From Varanus komodoensis (lineage: Eukaryota > Chordata > Lepidosauria > Squamata > Varanidae): a DNA stretch of 64,000 nucleotides. The notes under the pieces are model-generated. The model was not told the DNA's origin. It saw only the letters and a list, made by a program, of their open reading frames with translations, and did not search any database. This document shows, in pieces, positions 1 to 12,800 of this stretch. The stretch's first letter is position 1. Each line of letters opens with the position of its first letter. The stretch is from assembly GCF_004798865.1 (NCBI RefSeq), contig NW_025336088.1, positions 1,092,864-1,156,863 on the forward strand, written 5' to 3'. The position numbers were made by a program, and so were the translations under genes.

Positions 1-255
1 TTGCTAGAAGGCTGTGTGCATTTCATGCAAATTCATGTAGGCATATTAAAATAGTTATTGTAATGGCTGCCCAGACAGCACGATGCTAAAGGACAGCTTT
101 TATACAAATCCAGTAAATAAAGTTATAATAAAAGAGGGGAAGTAAAATATAATAGCTTTGACTGTAAACCAGCATTCCCCAAATGGTTCAATAGTCTTTG
201 TCTAGCTGAAATCTTCATCTACCATGTCAGACTGTGCTTTTCTCCCCAGCTGCAG
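1..255. other. EFCAB3: EFCAB3 intron (left edge)
   Basis: AT-rich intronic DNA up to the pyrimidine tract of the first exon. No gene or clear repeat was seen. Confidence 0.7.
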
Positions 256-360
256 GAGAGAGGGTTGATATTCAAGAACTAGACAACATCTTGGCCAGTG
301 CAGGCATTCATCTCACCAAAGCAGAACTGCAGGAAGCATTGAAAAACAACCCAGTGGATG
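256..360 (+). CDS. EFCAB3: EFCAB3 exon 1 in window: EF module A, first half
   Basis: A 105-nt exon after ctgcag with donor gttagt at 361. It enters and leaves in phase 1. It encodes ERVDIQELDNILASAGIHL and then TKAELQEALKNNPVD, the entering helix of an EF-hand whose loop is completed by the next exon. An earlier AG at 248-249 is a second possible acceptor, but 256 matches the 105-nt length of the sister exons at 2506 and 8477. The upstream partner exon lies outside the window. Confidence 0.85.
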
Positions 361-3300
361 GTTAGTGTTAACTTTCCAGGAATTCTGGAAAGTAGTTGAG
401 ATTATTTGCAAAATGGGAGGCCTGGCATTCAGCACCAAATAAACACTCCCACACTCACTTAAATGCCACAACCAGAATGTCACATATTCTGTGATGTGTG
501 CATAACAATGAGGATTTGAAAAGTGTAATGCTTTAAAAAGGAATGCATACAATATCCATTTTGTGTAATGGTGGGTGTTTTTCAGTTTGGAATATGTCCT
601 TTTTATGGGTTGTTGTGGATGCAGAACTTGAAGGCGGGAGGTTGTATTTCAAGCCAGAGGAACAGATAGTGGAAAGCAGAGGGTGGAGAGAATGGGAGTG
701 GAATGTGAAGGACTCTTTTCCTCCTCAGTTTCTCATGGGAATGATAATTCTGAAAACATAAGCTAAACTTATCATTAAAAATAAAGTTCAAATAATTAAC
801 AATCTTACAGCAACACAAAATTGTATTGCCAGCTATTGGAAAACTATACACAGTATAACTATAACTACAGAATTGCTTTAAAAGATTTGGGATATTACAT
901 TGTTAACAGAGATAAGTTAGCTTTTCAGAAATTAAGAAACCAAACCAAGAGATTTATTGTTTATTCCAATAAACATTTGGAATAAAAAAATCTTAATGTA
1001 CCACCTGCCATGTAAAATGTATACAGCTGGTGGACAGCAATAAAACCAACCAACCAGCCTTCCTTCCTTCCTTTTAATGACATTATTTGTATAGGTCTTG
1101 ATATGTAGGCAGATTCTGGATCTCTCTATAAATATACAGGTACAAATATGCAATAAAGCAAAACATACTAAGGGATGACCAATGGCCATCAGAAAAAAAA
1201 TGGCAGCAACGGAAATCATCAGGTGCTGAGGAGAATAAAGAACAGTTTGAACATACTCTGGAGCATCATCTGAGTTGGCAAATGTTTGATTTCTGAAGGA
1301 AGGCTGTTCCAAAGCTTGGGTGACACTAGAAAAGAGGTCCTTCCCTGGTTGGCACTAGATAGAGCTCTGCAGGATGTTGCACAACAAGGAGTGCTTAAGA
1401 TGGTGATCACAACTGCTGAGCAAGATAACAAACATGTGTTCACATTTCTCAGGAGTACTATTTTGTCTTTATTAATACTTAGTCTAACACGTACACAAGC
1501 AGCATGTTTCATAAGCTTTTCTATGTAATATTTTCTTACCCAAAGAAACATTATATAGGAAATACTTCCCTCAAACAAAATGGAGGAAGTGTCAATAAAA
1601 TGCCAGGTAATATGCCTCATGCAGGGAAACCCACAGTCTCTTGAGGAGAGGTCAGTGCCAGACTGTTGATTGGTGCTTCCTCAATTTGGTGCCATATGTG
1701 AATTGCAATTCCCATTGATCCAGCACACACAGTTAGTGATTCTGCTCGCTAGAGATGGTGGTGGTTGTAGTCCGACATGTCAGGGTGCGGCTCTAGGCTG
1801 GAGAATTGTAACCTCCATCCTTCTCAGCAGCATGGCCTCTGCTTCAGTCTGCTGGGATTTTCTGATCCCAGCTCTTCTTTTTCTCTCAGCTGAAGGGAAG
1901 GTGAACCTGGGAGAGTTTATGAAGAGGGTGAGGACAATCCAGCCACACGCTCAGATTGGTAAGTCGAGTTCATAAGCAGGCTGAGGATGCACTGTGAGAG
2001 CGGAAGGGGCTACAAGTGTCCAATGTGCATTTCTGCTTGTTTTTGTGTAGTGCCTCCCATTCCTCTCCATGTGAGGCAATGTAAAATGCTGAGGTGGTCA
2101 AAGCCAGCTGTGTGAGTGCTTTGGAAAGTGGGCAGAGCACTAAGGCAGCCCTTTGCTTGGCACGCCTTCCTTCCTCCTTTGGATGCTCATAACCCTGTGC
2201 GTTGAGAGGGTTGCAGGTATCCTGATTGGATCACACCCTTAAAGAATAATTGGAAACGGAGGCTGCGTATCTTCTCATTCTGCAATCTCTTGATTGAGTT
2301 TTCGGAAAGGCCAGTAAAAGGTGCATGCGTGCACCTTGGAAGACACCATATGCCATGGCTACATTCTGTTCCTCTCTCCTGTGGCATTTAGATTTCCTCT
2401 CCCTTCCAGTTCTTCCCATCTAAATGAGAGCCAGATTGTTGACTTGTTGTCTTGCCTGTCCCTCTTCGCATCTCTTTTCCCTTTGGCCTCATCACCATTA
2501 CCAAGAAGAGAAGGTTGCTGTTCAGGACCTAGAATCCATTCTGGCCAGCAAGGGCATCTTTTTGAATGACAAGGAGCTCCAAGAAGCCTTGATGCATGTA
2601 GAAGTGAATGGTATGTATTTATTGTTTAAATGTTTAACCCATTTAACCCATCTTTCCACACAATGTGACCCAGAATAGCTAATATGATAAATCTTGAATA
2701 AATAATATCATAAATATATCATGAATTGAGCTTGTAGGTGAGGATTTGGTTGCATCAGCCATCATTAACCCCAGGGTACAGCATAAGCAAAAGAGGGCAG
2801 ACCAGCTGAGACTTGTCAGGTGCTCCAAGGGTTTAACCCTCAGGCAAGAGGATTTGTTTTAGAGGCCAGCCTTGGTAATCTGGCTCTGAAAGGAAGGAAG
2901 GGTATTCAGTTTGGATCAGCCTCCAATAAATCACACTTCCTCAATAGCTAGTGTTCTAACCATGCTTGTTTCTTTTGTCAGATTTCTGCAATATGTTTTG
3001 TTTGTACTTTTAAGCCAGTCTGATTGGCTCACATTAACTTAATAAAGCTTTTCATTAATAAATGTTATCTGGGTTTGCTTGGAAGGGGCAAGAAAAATAT
3101 GGCCTTGACAGTATGTTACAGTTATATCTAGTTTGACCCTAACTTTAGGACAAAGCTTAGAGGTGCTGAACTTGTGGGCCTAAGTTACGCGTATGTAGTT
3201 TGCTGGAGGATCTGTAAGTCCTCAAATATAAGTCCTTAAAGGTTAAAACCACCAGCAGCTTGAATTTAGTCAGGAAGCTAACTGGAAATTAGTGGAGCTC

Positions 3301-3790
3301 TCTCAAATTAGTGTGATGTGCTCCAGGTGCCCAGCCAGGGATAACAGTACCAAGTTCTGGATCGACCAGTATTTCCAAACTGTCTTCAGGGGGAGCCAGT
3401 GTAAAACCAAAGAGGGATTGTGAGAGCAGCAGGCTGACATTTTGACTTCTTTTTCTTTACAGCGGATGGGACAGTAAACCTCAAGGAGTTTGCCAAGGCA
3501 GTTCAAGAGATTCGAGGGTTAGAACCAGCTGGTGAGTTGAGAGAACCTTAAAGCCAACACACACATTTCAGCAGATTTTCTAGAAATGCCAGCAATCAGT
3601 CATCGCTGAGTTACCTATTCCCTGAAGAATGTAAGGGCTGGTTTGCACAGGATGTTTTATTATAGAGGCAGGGAACCATTTTTGCTAGAGAGTCATATTA
3701 GCCTCAGGCTAAGTCATTGATGGCTTCATGTAGCAGTGGGTGAGGCCAGTACCCAAAGTGGATACTCACATGCATTCTCTGCGTTCTCTG

Positions 3791-3840
<50 letters not shown>

Positions 3841-6800
3841 GTCACAGTCACAGTCACTCCCAGAGTTACCTGCATACATACAAACCCAAGGCACATTCAA
3901 ACATGTTGCCTCACCTCCTCAGCTCTTCCATGGAGTACTTGTGGTGCATTGTGTGCTTCTCTTTCTGAGCACTGAACAGGGACAAGGGCTTGTCTCCAGT
4001 CTGCTGTGAACTGAAGATTAGCTACTGTGGCTATGGAGGGAGGGTGCATCTGGGGAGGGTGACAGGGCCTGAACAGCTGGAGGGGGAATTCCTGCGGGCT
4101 AAACCCTGCCTGTGAACCAGAGGCTCCCCATACCTACTTCATGGCATGATCACCACAGGCTCAGGTTGCATCCTTGCCTGCATAGAGGAGGTATTGCAAG
4201 CAAAACATTCATGCTGCCCCAGGCATGGTGCTTTTCAGCAGAGACACTACATGGATGAACCTGTCAGATTGGATCTCACTCCATTTCTCATTTCACCAAC
4301 ATCATATTTGCTCCACTCCATTTCTGCATGGGATTGCAGATTTTGTTTTTCAGAAGTCCACAGATTTATGTCATGCCCTTTTTTCTTCTAACATACACAG
4401 TTCTGTATGCCCTTAATTTAATATATGCATTTTTGCAAGAACAATCCCAATTTACTGCGTGGGTTTGCAGATTACCTTTGTGTGGATCTTCCCCTATTTT
4501 TTATTAGGAAAATGGGCCATATAATTTAGGAAAATGTGAATATCATCATATAGCCAGTTTGAGTTCATGTGTAGTTTTAAAAAGTGCTTTTTTTTTTTTT
4601 TTGCCAATCTCAAGAAACCAGACACATTCAGTTGTGAGTCACTGAGTACTGAATAGTCACTCAATTCACATGTATATGTGAACTGGTTCCCAAATATATT
4701 GTAGCATATGGGTCTGGTGGGATGTAGAGCATTTCTGGGATATGCAAAACTGAGTGCAGTGAAGAAAGTCAAAAGGAGACTTGGGTCTAAACTAGCTGTG
4801 ACAGAGCGGGCACTTTAATGTGTTAATACATCTACCCTGTTTATTTGCAGCACAAGTGTCTTATCTTAACATCAAACAGGGCAAGTGAGTGGGGAGAGCT
4901 AAGCCACCCCCTCCTCACTCTACCACCCTACATGTGTTTGCTTTGGCGCCATTTCCTTTCAGCTTAGTTAACTTTTGGTATTGGGGCCAGGAGAAAAGTG
5001 CAGAGTAGTAAGATGGGGGAGGATTCCGTTCTCTTTATTCACATGCTCCTTCTGAGGTAAAAAAAGAAGAAGAAATTCTATACATGAGTAAACAAACATG
5101 GCCACCCCCATCACAGCTAATGACCTCAGTCGAATCTTATTCCCTAATGTAGGATATCAGACATTCTAAGTGGTTTCTGAAAAATCTTCAGGGCCCCATC
5201 TCTGCTGTTTTATTTCTCTTTTGCAGTAAATGGGACAATGGGCTTGGACAGTCTGAAGGGAATGGGAACAGACCAGAAGACTCCCCAGATAATAGTAAAT
5301 GGATGGACAAAAGGTGGTATTGCCTGGGGAACATGGGAAAGGGGAGCGCTGAAGTGGACACTCCTGAAAGAGGAAATCTCATTGAACTGCCCACATAAAC
5401 AGAGGGGGTGGCCATGTTAGTCTGTTGCAGCACACAGAGAAACAAGATGAACACTGGGGTCAATAACATGGAAGAAGGTGACCTTTCTTGGAGCATGAGT
5501 TTCAAGGAAGGAAAGGAGCCTAGACCCCATTTGTGGTGGACCACATAGCTACTGTTTTAATGGGAATTTGGAGAGCCATAATTTAGCCAAATTTGGTGGG
5601 AGTTAGAGGATGGGGCTTACAAATGACTTTAAGCACTTCCTATCTGTCTTCCTGCTAGCCAAAATAGCTAAAAAAAGCATGCTGGATGCAGAAAGTGAAG
5701 GAGTTGGCAAACTTTATGGAGTCACAGAGTAGAACAAAACTGCATCTAGGATTGCAACAGTCCTTACTGGAATCTGCCGCTTTTCTGTCCATCAGACTTC
5801 TTCTTGTACTTGGCCCCCACTTAGGAAACAGCCAAGCTGACAAGGAATCTACACACACTCAAAGAAGTCCAGTCGCACAACTGGCAACCTTCTTCCTTGT
5901 TTGCTCTGAAGGACTGAAAGTCGTGTGCATGTCAAGGGCTGCAAGAGGGACACCACTTGTGCAGCATTTGTGCAGGCATGCTTCCTGATGGGTGCCCATG
6001 TGGAAGATCAATGCTCTCACCAGGAAGCTGGACTCATGACCACAAGGGTGGGCCAGAATCTAACAGATTCCCACCCTCAAAATGGATTCCTTACACATCC
6101 CTAACTGTAGCTATTGGACTGCTGTAAATATCTGTTGGCTCAGTGGTTAGAAATGTTCAAGCAGGGAGCAGATTAGAGCAGGAGGACAGCCTTCAAACAG
6201 AATGAGACCAGTGCTGTTACAGATCATACTGAATGTACTAGTGTTTTATATAAAAAAACCAGGCTAAAAGGAAACTTGCTTAGTTCTACCTGACTGCTAG
6301 GCAATGTTCCCATTCCACATGCAAACCTTGGACTGCTGTTTACACCCAATGCTCTGAATGCATCCAGGGCTGTGGATAAACTCCTTGTCATGGAGGAGGA
6401 TCCTGAACCCTTGTCCCCAGGGCAAACTGGCCTCTTGTCCTCAGAAGAAGAAGCTTCAGAGTTAATGGTTCAGGAAGAGGACTCATCTTCAGACAGCATG
6501 AAACCCTATCTCCCCAGGAGCCAGTTCTCCAGAAGGACCCTGGGGGCTTTTTCATCTGAGTGCAGAGGAGGTCACATCACCATCTTCACACTCAGAGGAG
6601 TCAGGCTATGAGGAAACTAGCCTCCTACAGACCCTCCTGCCTTGTTGCAGTCTAAGATTCTTAAACAGGCAGAACTCTTTTAAGAGATAAAGGTTTAACC
6701 ACTCTTATTTAAAGCTCAGTCTTGTGCTACTGCTTGTTAAAAACAAACAACCCTGTCCAGCTTCTATTCTCACTTGGGGCTTTCCGTGGTGGTGATCTAT

Positions 6801-9800
6801 TTTTGTCATTCTTCCTTTGTGAAACAGCACCTATTCAGACTTCTGTTCAAGATTGGACCATAGCAATGTCCTACAAGCATACAGAGCATCAGCAGAACAT
6901 GCAGCTTGAAAAAATACACTCAGCATACTGAGCATATTGAAACAATAACTGCTTTTAAAGAGTGCAAGAACAAATAAATCCTGACCTTGCACCACTGCTA
7001 TTTCAACACCACTCAGCACTGGGGCAATTCAGAGTAGAAAGCAGCACACAGAGGGTTAAGTCTCTTTCAACACTGCATCTCACCTCTGATCTGAGTCACT
7101 CAGCTATGACTGCTTTAAGCTACCACTTAAAAGAAGAAGAAATGGATGATCCAATCAATAAGCTTTTGACATCTCCTCTACTTTAGTTTCAGAATTAATG
7201 TCATGCTAATGAACACTGCCTCTAAGCATGTGCAGAACACCTTCTATCCCCCTTGAATAACCACAGCCCTATTTGGTTTCCTGAGCAAGCTTCAATCTCA
7301 GTGCCTCTCCCCACACTGCAATCATGCTGTAACTCAAAAAACACCAACTGTTTCTTAAGAAGATACTTTGTCTTGGTTTAATCTGTTTTTCAAGAATATT
7401 GGAATATTGGATGAATATACAGGGAGTAAAAGTTTAGCATGACTTATATGCACTGAACAGTGTTTCTAAAAACTTTAATTTATCTCTCTCCTAGATTTGC
7501 CTTTTCCTTTGCCATAGGAAACAGTTTTTCAACATTTTCAGGAAAGTTCTGCACCAAGAGATGTTCTCTGTAACCATCAAAAAATGTTCACTTTTGGAAA
7601 TAGTGGTTTTGGACCACAAGCAGCCATCCCCTGATCCATTGTCTGCATGAGCCAGAGCTCCAACTAGTTTTGCACCCTTCTGCCACTCAGGCTTGCAGAG
7701 AGAGTAGTTCTCAGGGTCACAGTGTATTCTAGGGCCCAGAGTGACTCCATTTACCAAGGCAGTTCATTGGTTTCCTATCACAACCTGACCTGGTAGGGTT
7801 GTGAGAACTTTGACTTTAGACAGAGCAGCAATGCACAATGACAACTTGTGCATTGTGTGCCTAGCAGGCAGCAAAGGCTGTCATCTGCGTGGGCCAGGTA
7901 CCCACAAAAGCAAGCACCTTCATTAAATGTTTGCAAGCATGCTTGAGGGGAACACAACCTGCTGTCTGCAGTGTGCTATCTTGAATTTGTGAGCTACCTT
8001 CCTCTGCTTCTCCAAGAGATTTACTTTTGGGCAGGGGATGGGAACACAACAGAGATGTCCCAGCAGAGTGTGTGTTCCCTCCAGGAACTGGGAATATTCT
8101 TACAGAGGAACTTCCTGTGGGGTAGCAAGGAAGTCAAGATCCTGGGCCCTAGGCAGCCTAGAGACCCAATGGTGTGAGACTAGGCCTAAGGGGAAGGAGC
8201 AAGAGCAAAGAATGGTAGTAGGTATGCACAAGCATCTCACTGTACACCCAGAAGGGGTCACACCTTTGAGAGTATCCCAGTGAAATGTTTACAAAGCTTG
8301 AGTTACTTGTAAGCATTTAACATGGATTCTTACAAGAACCTCAGAAGGCACATATGGAGTGCTTTCTACCACTGCAGCCTCCCCCATCTTATGGTGCATT
8401 TTTGTGGTTTTGGGGAAGTTTGGAAGTTTGCACATTTAACAAACAATTTCTGCCAGCATTTCCATTTCTTTTCCAGAGAGAAGGATTGATATCGACAGCT
8501 TGGATGCAGTCCTGGATGAAATGGGGATCCATTTAACTAACAAGCAGCTATATGAAGCATTGAAATATGCTCCAATGGATGGTTAGCTTCTTTGCTCGTT
8601 TGTGGCTAGCCATTATGAAACGGAATGCTAGACTAGATAGATCTTGCTCTATTTATTTATGAATGGTGAGGAACATGGGGGTCCACTTGGGCTGCGGCCA
8701 CATGAGGCCACCTGCTAGAATGATCCTGACAAATCCAGAGTGTGTCCATGCATTGTATATGGTTATGCACAACAATATGGTAATGGTGCCTGAGAGATTC
8801 ACAATATGAAGGGCCTAGTCACAGGGTAAGTAACCACACTATGGCTAAGGAGGGGATGATTCACCATGGAAGGAACATTTTTGGCAGTATTCCCATGGCA
8901 ACCTACAAAACCATGGCAAAACCACAAAAATGTTCACAAGGCATATGTCAGAATAGTTGATCCTCATCGATTGTATGACAAAAATGAAAACATTATTTAC
9001 TTTCTTCTGACTGTATCACTCTGGTCAGCATCCACGTTGCTTGGAAGCCAAATTTATAGATGGAATAAGAAATGGAAGGGTCAGGTTGACAACCAAAGTG
9101 CTCCAAATGGTCTTTTTCCACAGAATCCCTTTTTGGCCCCTTTTGCTGCTTCATTGGCAAATTTGAGAATCTGACAAGGCCTCTGAAAGAATTCAGCCCC
9201 TGGACTGTCACTCACTGACTCCTATCATACCATCTCAGTTTTGTGAGGGAGTTCACATGGCCTTTTTTTTTTTAAAGCTGATTGTCTCTGGGCCATTTAT
9301 GCAGATTCATTTGCATTTTTAAAAAATTCAGACAGTAAGGCCTTCAGCCTTCATTCCTGTGCCACTGGGAGTGTGGACCAGTTTGGAGACCAATTAGTGT
9401 GTCTCAGGTTGGCATGTTAAGAACATGGTTTCTGCCCAGGAGCTGCCTTATGGACTCTAATGCCCACTTGCACCTGCAGTTTGCATTGACCTCTTGGGTT
9501 CCACCCGCCAAAGGAGGGTCATTATCACTCCCACTCCCAAAACCACAGAAATTCACTTAGACCAGACATTGCTTCAGGACGGTTGTGCATTGTTCATGGG
9601 CCTTGCTTATTCCTTGCAGCTGATGGTATGGTAGACCTGGAAGCATTTAAGAAAGGTGTAAATACTGTGCTGACGAACCAGCAGAATGGTAAGCAAATCC
9701 ATATTCTTGAAAGATGGCTGGTAAGACTATAGTTGTATTAAGACTTACTGTAAAAATGCCAAGTCATTATTCTGTGCATTTGTCCACTCTGGTTAATAAG

Positions 9801-12800
9801 AACAATCAATATAAGATTTGTCCAAAAGTCCAAGGGCCTCACACTGGAGACTAGGAATGTTATCCCAAGGTCCTTAAGACCAAATACAAATTTATGAGGA
9901 GTTCCATGTAAGTTTCCCATATTTTCTTCAAAGAAAAGCTGCTGTACGCAAGGGTCAGGAGCTAAGAAAGGATTGATGGGAAGGGGTTTAACACTCTTCA
10001 TTCCGGCTGCGCTTTGTCTTACATTTCCCCACGTGAAGCTGCTTTTCCTGTCACGGGAAGTGTTCAGTCCCCGCTATATTTTCCCCTGTAGGGATAAAAA
10101 TAGCTTGAGGTCAGGATTTTGAAAAAGGAAATGGCTGGTAGGAAAATGATTAAGTCCCTTCCTTACCTGCCCTTCTGCCACTCCCTGTTACCACCTTCAG
10201 TGTTTTGCTCATCTTTTCAAAATAATCAATAGAGAACTAAACAAATTTTGTGCAATATGTTGCTTATTTGCTGCTCTTTTGGAGCTGCATCTGGAAATGG
10301 CTATGAAGCTGCTTACACTGGTTTGGCCTCCCAGACTGGGCTATTCTCAGACTGCCCATCCCAACTTAAATGCTGACTGCTTCGACAAGCTGGAATGAAA
10401 GTACACAAAGAATATAGGCTTTAACATTTCCCTGAAGTGAAGAGGGATATCTTGACTTGGGTTTCCCTTACTGTGTGCAGGGCCTAACTAATAAACTTAG
10501 GATTTCCCTTCCTAGGTGGGGAGCTCCCTCTGCCTCCCCGTTCTGTTCCTGCCTAAGGTCTGGAAAGCAGGAGTGCTGCCAATTTCTTCTCTATTTCTAT
10601 CTCCCCCACCCCCTTTTTTATGTCTGGAAACTTGAGCAGCTTTAGGAGGCCCTGTTTCCCTCAAGAGAGGAATGGGCAGTCCAGTGCTGTCCCCAGAAGC
10701 CAGAGGCCTGGAGAAGCCACTTTTGGGGCAATTCCCATCAAACACCAAACCTTCACGGGGCTGTGCCTGACTGTGGTGGTGTTACTTCCTCTGTGGCTGC
10801 TGGCTGAGCAGCAGGGCCCCAAGAGCATAGACTCAGCATTGCTGGGTGGAATATCTGGCAGGAACTCTGTTCCCCCAAAGTAAGAGAGTGTGTGATCCCA
10901 AAGCAGATGGGCAAATTCTGAGATCCCTTCTCAGATTTCCTAATCCACTTCAGATTGAGGGCTCTACCTTTCACCTACCCTTCTGCTGCTGGCCCCAGTA
11001 AGTCCAGTCAGAAAGCAAAAAATGGCAGGGAAATCCCACTATTCCCTCTCCCAATTTCTGTGTTGTGGATGGCCTCCCTTTTGGGTAGCAAGCAGGAAAA
11101 AGGCAAAAATTTAATTTTTCCCCCTTCATCTACTCTTTTATCTTAGATGTCAAAATGGGAGAGACTGCAACAAAATATTGTTTTTTGCACCCATGATGGC
11201 GATAAAAGAAAAGCATCTTCCCTCCTTCCTCCCTAGACATCTTGGTCAGATCTGAGGCAATGGGTGTCTTTCAACCGATAAACCCCAAGATGAGAGGCCT
11301 CAGCTCTCCAGAAGACACCACAGTGGCAATAGGCCAGGAAAGACTGCAAAGCAGATAGTTCCAGTTTGGGTCTGAGGCATTGGCTTCAGAGAGAGAGACG
11401 GGGAACCTTTCAACAAAGGAAGAAGAGACAAAGCTGAAATCTGCTTGACTTTTTTCAATGGATTTTTAAAATTAAAGGCTAGTAAGGCTCTAGGCATTCC
11501 AGAACAGGTTCCTGAAATTAATCTAGCAGATCAGTCTACCACTCCAGAGGCTCCTGAGGTTTTTCCCAGAGCACCCTCTGGTGCATCAGTCATTCCATTT
11601 CCAGAAACCTGTTTGGATGCTATAGTATGGAAATTACTATTTCTACGTTCTGTTGTTGCTGTTCTGTACCATCCAATAGCCAAAGCTCTCTGGACAGTTT
11701 GCAACAATTGAAAACCTTTAAAATGCAGCATTGTAACTTATCAAATGGACCACATCATTTTGCCAAAGCTGCAGTTTCTGAATTGTCCTCAAAAACTCTC
11801 CCACAGTGTATTGAGCAATCTAACTTGGAGGTTACCACAGCATAGATTACGGAACCCAGGTTATCCTTATTCAAGTAGGGCCATAGCTGGATCACCCATG
11901 GGTTCTCCATGTCACCAAGCTCAAGTGACAGGGATAGTAGCAAGAACACCCTGAAGCTACAAAACTGTTCCTTCGAGTGGAGTGTATCCCAGACCTCTGG
12001 CCTAGCATTCTTAAAGAAAGAGACTGGGATAATTGGGATGTTAGAAAAGGTTGATGGATCCAGCTACTGTCCCAGGTGGAATTAGTCCACTTTGCAAGGA
12101 GCGCAACGATTTTGGCTGTACTCAGCACTAATGACCCTTCATTTGTCATTTGTAGGTCTACCAGCTGATCTTTCTTTGCTTGACATTGTAAGCTGTACCT
12201 TGGCTGTTGCCTCTTTCAGCAGATATGCTACAGATAGCGGTTTCTGACTAAATCAGAGTGTCAGTGAGGCATCTTACCCTAATAAGCACTACTCTGGGAT
12301 GGCCTAGTTTAGGATATAATTTTCTACTCTGTGGAAACAGAATGTTAGATTTATCATAAGAAGGTTCCTTTTGGGTATAAGATACCATATCTGCCCATGC
12401 AATGCCCAAGTGAGGGAAGAAGAATAATTGAAGTTTTTAAAAATTGGGAAACCAGAGCTTTATTTCCCTAGCTTTCAGTGGCACTATGTAGTTTTCTCTC
12501 TTTTTGTTTTCTTGCTGTTACCTCTTACATTCATTCAATAATTATCTTGTTAGTTCGGTCATGTCTGAGCTGTGTTGCCTGGAAAGTAGAAGCTGCTCTG
12601 TCATACAAGAAGAACTCATATCTGATTGGGTTGTCTTCTGGTGTGGGTGGGAGAAGCAACCCAGTCTAGAATGCTCTCCATTCTCTGTAGGCAAGCAACC
12701 TTCACCACAAGTCCAACATTCTGTTTTAGGGTTCTTGAGTTTGCTTCTTGAGTTTGTAGGGCTAATTTGACTTCTGTGTTGTTCTCCTCTGCCTCATAGA

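Larger units (their letters stand above)
3532..8476. other. EFCAB3: EFCAB3 intron with relict exon
   Basis: It contains the compound microsatellite (3776-3858), the relict EF exon (5227-5294) and an unrecognised acidic open frame at 6372-6611 (MEEDPEPLSPG, SSEEEASELMVQEEDSSSDS). That frame has no splice context or homology I can name and may derive from a repeat. Confidence 0.6.

Noticed and set aside
4140-4270. GCILACIEEVLQAKHS as the missing first half of the relict EF module
   Set aside because: The likeness to ILASAGIHL..ELQEAL is weak, and splice sites and length do not fit.
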